Below are positions 24,274 through 33,783 of a DNA stretch of 49,272 nucleotides, piece after piece. The stretch covers positions 1 through 49,272 of the forward strand of contig CANQCN010000005.1 of the NCBI GenBank assembly GCA_947589685.1, written 5' to 3'. Each line of letters begins with the position of its first letter. Positions within the stretch are counted from its first letter, which is position 1. The position numbers were made by a program, and so were the translations under genes. Source of the DNA: an uncultured Clostridia bacterium (GTDB lineage Bacteria > Bacillota > Clostridia > Christensenellales > CAG-314). The notes beneath the pieces were generated by a model. The model was not told the DNA's origin. It worked only from the letters and a program-made list of their open reading frames with translations, and did not search any database.

Positions 24274-24907
24274 AATAGGTCCGAACAATGCTTATTTCGA
24301 CAATATCATAATTTTTTGATCCGATTAGGCTATCTATGGGCGGATTCGGCTTGTATTAGTCTTTTTTATAAGATTACATTATCGGCGTTGTTTTTGATCG
24401 TTCCCGCCAGGATGTGACGAGGCTACAATTGATCTTTTGTATTTTGTATGCCTCCAAAAAGTTGCGTTCTCGACCTATATCCGTTTCTGTCTTGGCGTGC
24501 TAACAAGCAATTTATGTCGCAAAGCTTGTCTATCGGTCCGCTTTTGCTAAAATATGGTATGGCGCAGAAACAGATTTGCCCGCGTGTCGTGAGTATAATT
24601 AAAAATGAACATCGTTTATTATTGCGCAGAAACGATTCAATATAATCTCTAAATTGATATAATAATATGTAATGTTATCGAATTGTTATATCAAAATATG
24701 TTTAATACCGTTGCGCTAAATTTACGCTTTGAGTGAGTTCGGCGGGTTTTACAGAACGAAATTCTTTCTCGTTCGACCAAAAATTAGGTTAAAAGAAAGT
24801 TTTCTTCAATTAAAATGGACGACGACACTATCATCAAAAATATATTATTATGTGGAAAGGCGCGCTTTGTCATACAAAAAAACTTAATTTGATAGTCGCC
24901 GTACAGT

Positions 24908-25130
24908 ACAATATGAGATAACGCTTGTGAACTTTCGGCGCAAATCGATCACTATGAACTATCGCAGAACCGAGCGACAGATCCAGCTTGACACTATCGG
25001 CAAGAAAGATCAAGATTGACAATCACCTAACAATATAAGATAATCTTTTGAGCTTGCGGCACAAATCCATCATCTCAAAATATCGCAGAACCAATCGACA
25101 GATTCAGCTCGAAAGTACACTATCGGCAAG
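24908..25130 (+). repeat. Imperfect tandem duplication, about 122-bp period
   Basis: Copy 1 (24908-25005) and copy 2 (25030-25130) share ordered blocks: ACAATATrAGATAA, CGGCrCAAATC, TATCGCAGAACC, CGACAGATyCAGCT and ACACTATCGGCAAG. They lie just upstream of the broken gene at 25280 and could be its regulatory region or the scar of an insertion. 25131-25279 shows nothing further except a ribosome site. Confidence 0.7.
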
Positions 25131-25279
25131 GTTAGCGCGAGTTGCTATTTTAGTATACGATAGGTTCTCTGCGTCGTATAGAGCTTGACAATAAACAAAA
25201 ACCGTATAAATTTTGTCGGCAAAAGTATCTTTTTATAAATACAACGAAAGTTGCCTCCGATGTAAAAAGGAAATTTGAT

Positions 25280-25925
25280 ATGAAAAAAAATATTGCTGTT
25301 TAACGCGAAAAGAAAGTTTCAACCTATTTTGGACTATGTGGAAGGCAGAATATCAATAATAGAGTTTCGGCAAATGTTTGAAACAAATAAATCTTTACAA
25401 AAGATATTGAAACTGTCGTTGGATAAAAAATATTTATGGTGCAGGGAATACAACTACAACCTTTTCGATTATTTCTGCAATTACTATGCTTACAAGGGGC
25501 GGAGTTGGAATACTTTTACAAATAGATACGGAATACAAGCGAATTTTACAACCCTATTGAAAGAATACAATATTAAGTTATCAAGCCTATCCGAAGTATG
25601 AGGAAGAATTTGTTTTCTTGTTGGATATACAACCAAGTTGGGTGGATTGTTTTGACGACAGCATATTTAGGCAGTAATGGACGAGATACCGCAAGAGTTA
25701 TCCAAAACCAAGCGTATAGCTTTGGGAAAAGAGAAGATCAAGGTATTGTTCAAATACGACAAAACCTATCCGCGTTGGGCGCAAGGGGCGGAGTGGGCAA
25801 TAGCAAACGGCAAGCCGCCGATATTCAGTCATCAGAAAAAAGCCAAGGGCGGAGATATAAGAACATACTACTACTTCTACGATGAAGATACCATAAAAGA
25901 AACGGTAGTAGAACAATTTGAGTAA
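25280..25925 (+). pseudogene. Broken gene, three collinear frame segments (about 214 codons)
   Basis: ATG 25280 has AAGGA upstream, but its frame stops after seven codons at an eight-A run. The next frame is open from 25284 to 25601 (KRKFQPILDYVEGRISIIEF...). A second shift near 25581 gives PKYEEEFVFLLDIQPSWVD up to TAA 25675. A third segment from ATG 25677 to 25925 (MDEIPQELSKTKRIALGKEK...) overlaps that stop as TAATG. The pieces follow one another without gaps, so one ancestral protein with three single-base changes is the simplest reading. The last 40 residues (YPRWAQGAEW, NGKPPIFSHQ, VEQFE) recall small gut-clostridial proteins of unknown or immunity-like type. Alternatively the last segment is a separate intact 82-aa gene. 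Confidence 0.6.
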
Positions 25926-25955
25926 AGAACGGTAAAAGAATTTCGAAAGTAAAAA

Positions 25956-26008
25956 ACGACAAAAACGGCAAATGGGGTAGGAAAAACGCCCTGTTTGTCG
26001 TATTTTTT
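25956..26008 (+). terminator. Terminator after the broken gene
   Basis: ACGACAAA (25956-25963) and TTTGTCGT (25994-26001) form the outer stem, followed by ATTTTTTG. The loop is long and itself contains GGGGT/ACGCCC-like complementarity. Confidence 0.6.
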
Positions 26009-26443
26009 GTAAATATTTTAATAGGTGTGCCGATGACGATCCTTTTCGAACTCGCGACTTGTCCAAATTGACAAGCCGATTTTTAGTAAAAGAACGCAAA
26101 GAATAACAAGTAAAGAAAATAGTTCTCAAAAATTCAAGACGGCAATCGTTTCTACTTGCCTGCCGTTGGCAGCTCTTCGGAGCCGAAAACGGTTATCGCG
26201 GCGATAGGCTTACGTGTTGTTTTTCTTTGCAAAAGCTTCTCTCCGAAACGGCGAAGTTGGGCACAAAAATAGATCCTCGCGACAACACCGCTTTACGTTT
26301 TCGGCGCGGCAGAAAAATTTGCGGACGGTCGCGCGAAAATACAAATCGACAAAAAAAGTAGTTAAATGCTTATTTGACGCAAAAAAGCGCACTAAAACGT
26401 ATCGATGTTGGCAACACTTACCTAAAAAACAAGGAGAAACAAT
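26009..26443. other. Intergenic stretch without recognised features
   Basis: No gene is supported between the terminator and yyaC. G+C rises back to genome level near 26150, marking the right edge of the AT-rich tract. Only the yyaC ribosome site (AAGGAG, about 26430) is clear. Confidence 0.5.
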
Positions 26444-26959
26444 ATGTTGGAAGTAAGTATTTACGATCCGCAAGACGCGGAACGGGCGGCGACGGCATTG
26501 TCGGAAAAAATAGGCGGCAATGCCGTTTATATGTGTATAGGCACGGAAAAGGTGTTTTCCGACAGTTTGGGACCGCGCGTAGGAACGCTGTTAAACCAAA
26601 CGATGAAAAAGCCCGCTTTTGTATACGGTCTGTGCGAGCAAAACATCACTGCGGAAAATTTGCTGTATTGCTACAATTTTATTCGCGCGCTTCACCCCGA
26701 AAGCCGCATAATAGTTGTGGACGCGGCGGTCGGAGCTGCCGAGCAGATAGGCAAAATTCAGATCTGCGACGGCGGCATACTTCCCGGCGCGGCAACGAAC
26801 AAAAATCTTCCGTCGGTGGGCGACGTCGGGATCGTGGGCATTGTGGCGGAACGGGGGCTGAACGATTTTTACACCCTCAATACCGAAAAAGATCGCTTGG
26901 TGGGCGAGGCGGCGCAATTTATCGCAAACGCGATCGTCGCCGCGGAAAGGTCTGCATGA
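26444..26959 (+). CDS. yyaC: YyaC family protein (sporulation-associated, DUF1256)
   Basis: The 171-aa protein has the DUF1256 core: MCIGTEKVFSDSLGPRVGTLL, then VVDAAVG and the NKNLPSVGDVGI block. The fold is related to the spore protease GPR and hydrogenase maturation proteases, and Bacillus YyaC is made during sporulation. In Bacillus subtilis yyaC also sits beside spo0J, so the position agrees even with the 4.4-kb insertion between them. It suggests a spore-forming ancestry, but one gene does not prove sporulation. Confidence 0.88.
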   Translation: MLEVSIYDPQDAERAATALSEKIGGNAVYMCIGTEKVFSDSLGPRVGTLLNQTMKKPAFVYGLCEQNITAENLLYCYNFIRALHPESRIIVVDAAVGAAEQIGKIQICDGGILPGAATNKNLPSVGDVGIVGIVAERGLNDFYTLNTEKDRLVGEAAQFIANAIVAAERSA

Positions 26960-27061
26960 TCGATCGTGTTCTCGAAACGGTCTGAAGCAAATGCCGAAAA
27001 AATCAATAATCGGCGCCAAAATAACAGATACTAACGGAGCGTAAGCAAGGTAATATAAAAA

Positions 27062-27090
27062 TTGACAACAAGTATATATTGTGATACAAT
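27062..27090 (+). promoter_or_regulatory. ftsH promoter
   Basis: The -35 TTGACA (27062-27067), 17-bp spacer and -10 TACAAT (27085-27090) give a leader of about 103 nt before the TTG start codon. Confidence 0.75.
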
Positions 27091-27199
27091 GTAAATGTAA
27101 AAATTTGCAATTCAGCCCCGCTGAACGCTTCGTGCATTATCCGTGCGCGATACATTTAATAAGAAAACTCGGTTTTGGACCGCGTAAAGGAGAATAATT

Positions 27200-29113
27200 T
27201 TGGATCAGAAACGTACGAGAACAATAATTTATGTCGTTATCGGCGTACTGTTGATGGCGGCGCTCGCCGTGTTGCTGTGGACGTTGATAGGAAACAGCGC
27301 TACGCCCGTCAACGAAACGGAATTTCTTAATAATCTGAAAGACGGCAAATACAGAGAGGTGGTACTCAACCTCTACAAAGTGGTAGGCGTTGACAAAAGC
27401 GGCGCGTCCGACACTTGCGTCATTGTTGACAGAAACGCTTTCGACGCAGCCGTTCAACAGTATATTCAGCAACAAATTGACGACGGCGTCGAAAAAAATT
27501 CGCAGCTGCGCTACACAGTCACGGACCCCAACGCCACCAGCTGGACGGACTACATCATTCCCGTGCTGTGGATCGGGTTGATAGTGTTGCTCGGCTTCAT
27601 TATGTTCCGTCAGATTGCCCGTCAAAACAATCAAAACATAGATTTCGGCCGCAGTAAAGCGCGCGTCGTGCAAAATATGAAGGTGCGTTTTTCGGACGTC
27701 GCGGGCGCGGAAGAGGAAAAAGAGGAATTGCAGGAGATCATCGATTTCCTTAAAGACCCCAAAAAATTCAGCGACATCGGCGCGCGTATACCCAAGGGCG
27801 TGCTGCTCGTAGGTCCTCCGGGCACCGGCAAGACGCTGTTTGCAAAAGCCGTCGCGGGCGAGGCGGGCGTACCTTTCTTCTCGATGAGCGGGTCCGACTT
27901 TGTCGAAATGTTTGTCGGCGTAGGCGCAAGCCGCGTCAGAGACTTGTTTGACCAAGCCAAAAAGAACATGCCTTGCATAATCTTCATCGACGAAATTGAC
28001 GCCGTCGGTCGTCAACGCGGAGCGGGACTCGGCGGCGGACACGACGAACGCGAACAGACTCTTAACCAACTGCTGGTGGAAATGGACGGTTTCGAAACCA
28101 GCACAAACATCATCGTTATGGCGGCGACCAACCGCGCGGATATTCTCGATCCCGCACTGCTGCGCCCCGGACGTTTCGACCGTCAGATATACGTCAATCG
28201 CCCCGACGTGAGGGGACGTGAGGCGATATTGAAGGTCCACGCGCGCAAAAAGCCGATCGGTCCCGATGTCAACTTCCGCACCGTGGCGCGTATAACGGCG
28301 GGCTTTACGGGGGCGGATCTGGAAAATTTGCTCAACGAGGCGGCTATCCTTGCTGTGCGCGAAGGCAGACGAGTGATAACGATGGCGGACGTAAACGAAG
28401 GTATAAACAAGGTCGTTATGGGTCCGCAAAAGAAATCGCGCCTTGTAACCGAGCCGGATAAGCGCATTACCGCCTATCACGAATCCGGTCACGCAATACT
28501 TGCGTGCAGTCTCAAATATTGCGACCCCGTGCATGAGGTCACGATAATCCCGCGCGGCATGGCTGCGGGCTACACGATGACTCGTCCCGAAAACGACAAC
28601 AATCACGTCACCAAGCAGCAGCTGCTGGATCAGATCACAATGACGTTGGGCGGCAGAGTCGCCGAGGAATTGATCATTCAAAACGTAAGCAACGGCGCAA
28701 GCGGAGACATAAAATCGTTGACGCAAACGGCGCACCAAATGGTTACCGAATGGGGTATGTCCGATCGTATCGGACCGCTGTTTTACGGCAGCGAGGGCGA
28801 AGTGTTCGTCGGCAAAAACTATCAGACGGAAAAGAGCTACTCGGATGAGATCGCCAACATCATCGACGAAGAGGTGCGCGACATTGTGGAAAGCTGTCAC
28901 AAACGCGCCACCGAGATACTGTCCTCCAAGCTGGACGTGCTGCATAATATGGCGCGCGTGTTGATCGAAAAGGAAACCATCCACACCGAAGAAGTGGATA
29001 TGCTGATGAAGGGCGGCAGCGTCGAGGACGTTATCGCGTATATGGAGGCGCATGAAAACGCCGCAACTCCCGTCCCCGCAGATAACCCGCAAACGTCAGA
29101 CGAAAACAAGTAA
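27200..29113 (+). CDS. ftsH: ATP-dependent zinc metalloprotease FtsH
   Basis: The 637-aa membrane-bound AAA+ protease has an N-terminal helix (about 8-30), a short outer domain and a second helix (about 115-137). The AAA domain carries Walker A GPPGTGKT (about 205-212), Walker [12 protein letters not shown] and the second-region-of-homology RPGRFDRQ, and the protease site is HESGH (His427). It degrades misplaced membrane proteins and regulators. The start is TTG 27200, with AAAGGAG 8 nt upstream. The tail is acidic and variable, as usual. Confidence 0.97.
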   Translation: MDQKRTRTIIYVVIGVLLMAALAVLLWTLIGNSATPVNETEFLNNLKDGKYREVVLNLYKVVGVDKSGASDTCVIVDRNAFDAAVQQYIQQQIDDGVEKNSQLRYTVTDPNATSWTDYIIPVLWIGLIVLLGFIMFRQIARQNNQNIDFGRSKARVVQNMKVRFSDVAGAEEEKEELQEIIDFLKDPKKFSDIGARIPKGVLLVGPPGTGKTLFAKAVAGEAGVPFFSMSGSDFVEMFVGVGASRVRDLFDQAKKNMPCIIFIDEIDAVGRQRGAGLGGGHDEREQTLNQLLVEMDGFETSTNIIVMAATNRADILDPALLRPGRFDRQIYVNRPDVRGREAILKVHARKKPIGPDVNFRTVARITAGFTGADLENLLNEAAILAVREGRRVITMADVNEGINKVVMGPQKKSRLVTEPDKRITAYHESGHAILACSLKYCDPVHEVTIIPRGMAAGYTMTRPENDNNHVTKQQLLDQITMTLGGRVAEELIIQNVSNGASGDIKSLTQTAHQMVTEWGMSDRIGPLFYGSEGEVFVGKNYQTEKSYSDEIANIIDEEVRDIVESCHKRATEILSSKLDVLHNMARVLIEKETIHTEEVDMLMKGGSVEDVIAYMEAHENAATPVPADNPQTSDENK

Positions 29114-29131
29114 AAAAAGGTCAAAAAATTT

Positions 29132-29161
29132 AAGCCTCTCGCATTTTGCGGGAGGCTTTTT
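29132..29161. terminator. Bidirectional terminator between ftsH and the lipoprotein gene
   Basis: AAGCCTCTCGC-ATTTT-GCGGGAGGCTT is followed by TTT on the plus strand, and the minus strand tail is A/T-rich. It separates two convergent genes. Confidence 0.8.
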
Positions 29162-29178
29162 CGTGGTCTAAATAGGGC

Positions 29179-30330
29179 TTATTGCGTTACGTATTTGAGG
29201 TTGTTCCAAATGTTTGACGGATAGCTTTTCAGTTCGTATGCGATGTATCCCACGCGGAAACGCACCGTAGTGTACTTGGGCTTAACGTCGGAGACCGTAT
29301 TTATTGTGTCAATGGGCTTGTTGTTGTCATCGGTAATGTAATCGGGAACGTTTTCCTCCACCATATAGGGTGTTCCGCCCACCGATACCGTTGCGACGTT
29401 CAGACTTACGCCTTTTAATGTGTTTTGTTTTGTTTCGTCCGTTATTGCCATGGGCATATTGTAATTGAGACCGAAACCCACAATTTGCAGTTCGCCCGTC
29501 AAGGGATTGAACATCTGCACGGCGGGGCTGTCCTTAAAGTCGTTGGACGTTTTGTTGTAGCTTCTCAAATACAGCAATATCTGAATGGGGTCGATCGGAC
29601 GGACGTTTTTTGCCAATTTGTATTCCGTGGGATCGGCGCCGTTGACGGAGACCTTTACTATCGGGCGTTTGCCGCTGAAATCGTAGGTCGTCGCCACGGT
29701 GTATTTGCTTACTTGCTGTCTTTGCGCTCCCAGGTAGAAACCGTCGGATTCCGTCGACGATTGAATGGGCGTTTGATCGGCTACGTTCTCAAAGGTCACG
29801 CTTTGTTTTATTACCGATTTGAGAATGACGCAATCTTCTCTTTCTTTGAGGGACGGGGCTTGCGTTTCAAGCTCATCGCCGCTTACCGCGAGCTTTTGCA
29901 AGTCTTGCCAAGCGTTGCACTCTGTCAATTTGAGCGTTCCGCCGTTGTTCAATTGAGCAGTTTTCAAATATTGAACGTACAGCGTTTGTTCGGTATTCAG
30001 CGTCCATTTGTTGTTGGCTTTGACCAAATTCATCACGTACGTTCCGTCAACGGCTTCGGGCATAAGCTCGTCGGCGGTGGAGAGATATTCGCTCGTCATC
30101 GCCATATCTTTGGCAAAGGTAGCGCCGGGGTACGCCTCGTCGGTATAGTCGTCTTTGAAGCCGACAGGTTTTCCTTGCTCGTATTCGAAGTCGGCAAGAG
30201 TTACGCGGAACTCCGCCGTTTCGGGGTCGTCAAAACGAAGCTCGTGTTCCGTTTGCGCCTGACTGCATGCCGCAAACAAAGCGGTAAGCGCCAGAATCAT
30301 CAAAAGCAAAATCGTTATTTTTCTTTTCAT
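29179..30330 (-). CDS. Lipoprotein of unknown function
   Basis: The 383-aa protein starts MKRKITILLLMILALTALFAAC, a lipoprotein signal with Cys22, so it should be anchored on the outer face of the membrane. The rest is hydrophilic with regular beta-type stretches and no Cys-rich, repeat or catalytic motif I recognise. ATG 30330 is chosen over frame extensions upstream because of GGAGA and the signal peptide. It opposes ftsH and shares a divergent promoter region with addB. It could be a binding or quality-control lipoprotein. Confidence 0.7.
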   Translation of the reverse strand: MKRKITILLLMILALTALFAACSQAQTEHELRFDDPETAEFRVTLADFEYEQGKPVGFKDDYTDEAYPGATFAKDMAMTSEYLSTADELMPEAVDGTYVMNLVKANNKWTLNTEQTLYVQYLKTAQLNNGGTLKLTECNAWQDLQKLAVSGDELETQAPSLKEREDCVILKSVIKQSVTFENVADQTPIQSSTESDGFYLGAQRQQVSKYTVATTYDFSGKRPIVKVSVNGADPTEYKLAKNVRPIDPIQILLYLRSYNKTSNDFKDSPAVQMFNPLTGELQIVGFGLNYNMPMAITDETKQNTLKGVSLNVATVSVGGTPYMVEENVPDYITDDNNKPIDTINTVSDVKPKYTTVRFRVGYIAYELKSYPSNIWNNLKYVTQ

Positions 30331-30406
30331 AGTGTCTCCGATCGATAATGCGCGTTGATGCGCTGTTTGGCGTATTTTCGATACGCATTTATTTACGTTA
30401 TTTTTA

Positions 30407-30435
30407 ATTATACCATATACATTGACAATTTGCAA
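30407..30435 (-). promoter_or_regulatory. Promoter of the lipoprotein gene
   Basis: The -35 TTGCAA (30435-30430), 17-bp spacer and -10 TATAAT (30412-30407) use the same hexamers and spacing as dnaA and dnaN. Confidence 0.7.
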
Positions 30436-30553
30436 ACGTATATTTTGCTTGTTGTTGTTTTAATAGGGCGCGCAAGTAAAATTTTCGTCGAAACGCGTCT
30501 GTCGGAATTGAAAAATGCCCGTCGCAAAAGTAGATCGCTATCGATGTACGCTC

Positions 30554-30582
30554 TTGCCAATACCCGTAAAAAATGCTACAAT
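30554..30582 (+). promoter_or_regulatory. addB-addA promoter, predicted leaderless
   Basis: The -35 TTGCCA (30554-30559), 17-bp spacer and -10 TACAAT (30577-30582) are followed by six bases and the addB ATG. No Shine-Dalgarno is present. Confidence 0.65.
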
Positions 30583-30588
30583 ATACCT

Positions 30589-33500
30589 ATGCCTAAAATC
30601 ACCGTTTACAAAACAAAAACAATGAAAGAAGCGGCGGCTTGCGTTATGGACGCGCTGTCCCGCGTGGACAAAACGCGTCTGGACGTAAAACACATCGTGA
30701 TAGTGCCCGACCGCGCCTCGCTCGAAGCGGAACGCGCCTTGTTGAAAAATCTGGGCGGAAGCTTCAACGTGCAGATAAAGACCTTTCGCAGATTGGCTGC
30801 CGACGTGCTGCCGAAATACGAATATCTTTCCAAACAAGCCGGGATAATGGCGTTGTCGGGGATAATAAAGGATTGCAAGGAGCGGCTTTGTTGTTTCACG
30901 AAGGGCGTGGAAACTCCCGGTTTTGCGGAAAGCGTCTATGACGCGGTAAGCATGATGAAGTATTGCCGCATAACTCCCGGAATGTTGCGCTGCGATCTGC
31001 CTCCGAGCGTTCGGGGCAAGGCAAGGGACATCGCGCTCATTTACGACGAGTACCTCGAATTTACGCGCGATCGCTTTATCGATTCGGCAGACAAGCTCAA
31101 TATGCTGCGCGAAACGATAGAGCAAACGGATTTTGCCGCAGACAGCTACTTTTATCTGTACGACTTTGACAACTTTTCCGCGCAGGAGTTTGCGCTTGTG
31201 GAGCAGCTGCTGCTGAAAAGCAAGGGCGTTACCGTGGCGTGCTGCGCAAGCGAAGAAAGACGGGACTTCGGGCTGTATCTTAACGATATATTCAACGGCG
31301 TTTTGGCTATATGCCGCCGCAACGGCATTACTCCCGACGTGCAGAGTTACGAGGCGAATTACGCGCACCCGTATGCCGAACAGATCGGGAAAAATTTGTT
31401 TCGATACACCGACGCGAAGCCTATCGAAGGGGGAAAATATATCGAGATCTTCGAGGGGGCGACGCGCTTCGACGAGGTGTATCGGCTGGCATGCAAAATA
31501 CAGCAATACGTGCGGCGGGATCCGGCTCACCGATTTAGGGATATTTACGTGGTCACCAGCGACGTCGCCAAGTACGCCAACGCCGTATCGACGGTTTTTG
31601 CGGATTTCGACATACCGTATTTCTGCGACAGACAGTATTCGCTTTCCGATCACCCATACGCTCGTTTCGTTATGGATTTCCTTACGCTGTGCCGCAACAA
31701 CGGCAAGCTTAACAGCGTTTTGTCCTTTGTAAAAAATCCGTTTTTTGCGGGCGTCGAAGGGGACGACGGCGTGTTTTTCTTTGAAAACTACTGTTTGAAA
31801 TACAACGTGTCCTACCGTTACGACAACTTTACGCTGGGACGCAACGAACCGGACTTTGACAAAGCGGACGCTTTCCGCCAAAAGTTCAACGAGCTGTTCG
31901 TAACGCTAAAAGCGCCCAACGCCGCAACCGTCAGAGAATATGCGGACTTTGTGCGCAGATTGACGGAATATTGCGCGCTGGCGGAAAAGAACGAAAATTT
32001 GAGCAAATTGCAAAAGTCGCGCAAGTACGACTACGAAAGCAAAGTGACGGAGCAAGCGGCGAGTAAATTCGACGGGGTGCTGAAACAGGCGGAAAAGGTG
32101 CTGGGCGGACGATTTGTGCGGCTGGACGAATTTATCAAATTGATAACTACGGGACTTGCCGCGGTCAAGATCTCCGTCATACCCGTTTACAGCGACTGCG
32201 TTATTTTTGCCAATATGGCAAAGGCGCGCAAGCACGACGTCAAATTTTTGGCGTTGTTGGGCGCAAATCAAGGGGCTATGCCCATTGTAAAAAGCGACAC
32301 CAAGCTGCTTACCGATCGCAACATAAAGGATCTTGCTTCGGGCGGCGTGAACGTGGAGCCGCAGATCTTTACCGAAAACCGCCGCGAGCGTTTCAGTCTG
32401 TTTCAGCTTTTGTCGGAGCCGACGGAAAAGCTGTACGTATCGTATGCGCTTTCGGACGGAACGGACAGATTGATACCGTCGTCCTTCGTCAGAGAGCTGT
32501 GCAATCTGTTTACGGACAACGGCATGCCCCTGAAAGCGAGCGACGAGGCGGACGAGGACGTCTACACGGAAAAACAGGCAAAAGCCAAGCTGGTGCTTAG
32601 CAGCCGTATGTTAAAGGATCATTGTCACGTAAATGTGCCGTCTTTTGACGCTTTGTACGCCTTGTACGGCAAAGAAACGGAGCATTACTCCCAAAGCAAG
32701 CCCCAGGATATTTTTGTGCCTCGCGGCAGAGAGCTGTATTTCAAAAATTCCGCCACGAGCGTAAGTCAGTTGACGGATTTCTTCAAATGTCCGTATCGGT
32801 TTTACATACAGTACGGGCTCAACGTCAAACCGCGCACCGTCGCGGAGCTGCAATCGTCCGACCTGGGCAACGTGCTGCACGCCGTGCTGGAAACTTACGT
32901 AAGGGATATGGATACGGAGGAAACGGACTCCGTTACCGAGCAAAAGGCGGAGGAAAAGTTCGAGCTTGCGCTAAACGACGATTTTTACCGCGGTTTGAAA
33001 AACGACGTAAAAATGGCGGGTATTTTGTCTCAGCTTCGTTCGGAAAGCGTGCGTATGTGCAAGGTGGTAAAACAGCAGTTTCGCGATTCCGACTTCACCA
33101 ACTATGCCACCGAATTGAGCTTCGGCGCGGAGGGCGGTCTGCCTCCCGTCAAGGTGGAGTTCGAGGGCGGAACGTTCAACCTTGTGGGAAAGATAGACCG
33201 CGTGGACGTGTGCGACGGGAGATTTGTCGTGATCGACTACAAAAGCGGCGCGTCTGCGTCCGAATACGGAGAAAAGGAACTGTATATCGGGCACAAAATG
33301 CAGCTGCCCGTCTACGTCAAGGCGGCGGAGGATCTTACGGGCAAGCGTCCCGCGGGATTTTACTACTTCAATATGCACGACAGCTTTTCGCCCGTAGACG
33401 CGGAGGAGGACTACGTTTACAACGGCAGGACGCTTTTCGACCTCGACGTGGCAAAAAAGATAGACCGCAATCTGTGCCGAGGCAAAAGCCGCAAGCTTGG

Positions 33501-33783
33501 ACTTTCGCTTACAAGCAAGGGCGAGTTCAATATGAAGAGCGGAAACACCCGATTGCTTACGGACGAGCAGTTCGACAGTCAAACGCAGTACACCTTTGAG
33601 TTGATACGCCGCGCCGGCGACCTTATGCGGCGGGGCTATGCCTCGGTAAATCCCTACGACGGGGCGTGCGACTATTGCGATTACAAGAGCGTGTGCGATT
33701 TCGGCGACACTATCACGGAAAAAGCGCGCAAGGTGACTGCGGATGTAAACAAGACCGATATCGAAAGGACGGTAAAGAAATGA
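30589..33783 (+). CDS. addB: ATP-dependent nuclease subunit AddB
   Basis: The 1064-aa partner of AddA repairs double-strand breaks. It has the N-terminal helicase-like region (VPDRASLEAERALL, TFRRLAAD), a C-terminal nuclease with His (LGNVLHAVLE), GKIDRVDV and VVIDYKSG, and the iron-sulfur Cys set (FKCPYRFY plus CDYCDYKSVC near the end). The usual N-terminal Walker A (GRxGSGKT type) is absent; the matching place reads TVYKTKTMKEA. ATG 30589 is chosen by alignment with the family start and the promoter 6 bp upstream. It overlaps addA by ATGA. Confidence 0.93.
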   Translation: MPKITVYKTKTMKEAAACVMDALSRVDKTRLDVKHIVIVPDRASLEAERALLKNLGGSFNVQIKTFRRLAADVLPKYEYLSKQAGIMALSGIIKDCKERLCCFTKGVETPGFAESVYDAVSMMKYCRITPGMLRCDLPPSVRGKARDIALIYDEYLEFTRDRFIDSADKLNMLRETIEQTDFAADSYFYLYDFDNFSAQEFALVEQLLLKSKGVTVACCASEERRDFGLYLNDIFNGVLAICRRNGITPDVQSYEANYAHPYAEQIGKNLFRYTDAKPIEGGKYIEIFEGATRFDEVYRLACKIQQYVRRDPAHRFRDIYVVTSDVAKYANAVSTVFADFDIPYFCDRQYSLSDHPYARFVMDFLTLCRNNGKLNSVLSFVKNPFFAGVEGDDGVFFFENYCLKYNVSYRYDNFTLGRNEPDFDKADAFRQKFNELFVTLKAPNAATVREYADFVRRLTEYCALAEKNENLSKLQKSRKYDYESKVTEQAASKFDGVLKQAEKVLGGRFVRLDEFIKLITTGLAAVKISVIPVYSDCVIFANMAKARKHDVKFLALLGANQGAMPIVKSDTKLLTDRNIKDLASGGVNVEPQIFTENRRERFSLFQLLSEPTEKLYVSYALSDGTDRLIPSSFVRELCNLFTDNGMPLKASDEADEDVYTEKQAKAKLVLSSRMLKDHCHVNVPSFDALYALYGKETEHYSQSKPQDIFVPRGRELYFKNSATSVSQLTDFFKCPYRFYIQYGLNVKPRTVAELQSSDLGNVLHAVLETYVRDMDTEETDSVTEQKAEEKFELALNDDFYRGLKNDVKMAGILSQLRSESVRMCKVVKQQFRDSDFTNYATELSFGAEGGLPPVKVEFEGGTFNLVGKIDRVDVCDGRFVVIDYKSGASASEYGEKELYIGHKMQLPVYVKAAEDLTGKRPAGFYYFNMHDSFSPVDAEEDYVYNGRTLFDLDVAKKIDRNLCRGKSRKLGLSLTSKGEFNMKSGNTRLLTDEQFDSQTQYTFELIRRAGDLMRRGYASVNPYDGACDYCDYKSVCDFGDTITEKARKVTADVNKTDIERTVKK

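Larger units (their letters stand above)
22323..24907. other. Gene-free AT-rich tract (centromere-like parS region)
   Basis: No plausible gene is seen in 2.6 kb. Open frames are short (under 90 codons), lack ribosome sites and look random. Two sampled 60-bp lines have about 27% G+C, against about 50% in the flanking genes. The tract contains four parS palindromes. Short stretches recur: GCTGCGCTAAT at about 23114 and 23226, and TATTGTGTCTTTTATTT at about 23697 and 24244. Confidence 0.75.

Noticed and set aside
25956-26440. tRNA or other structured RNA before yyaC
   Set aside because: Short hairpins are present, but no cloverleaf, no TTCRA loop and no CCA-like end could be found.
30893-30905. 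parS-like TGTTTCACGAAGG inside addB
   Set aside because: Only the left half matches; it is within a coding region and has no palindrome.
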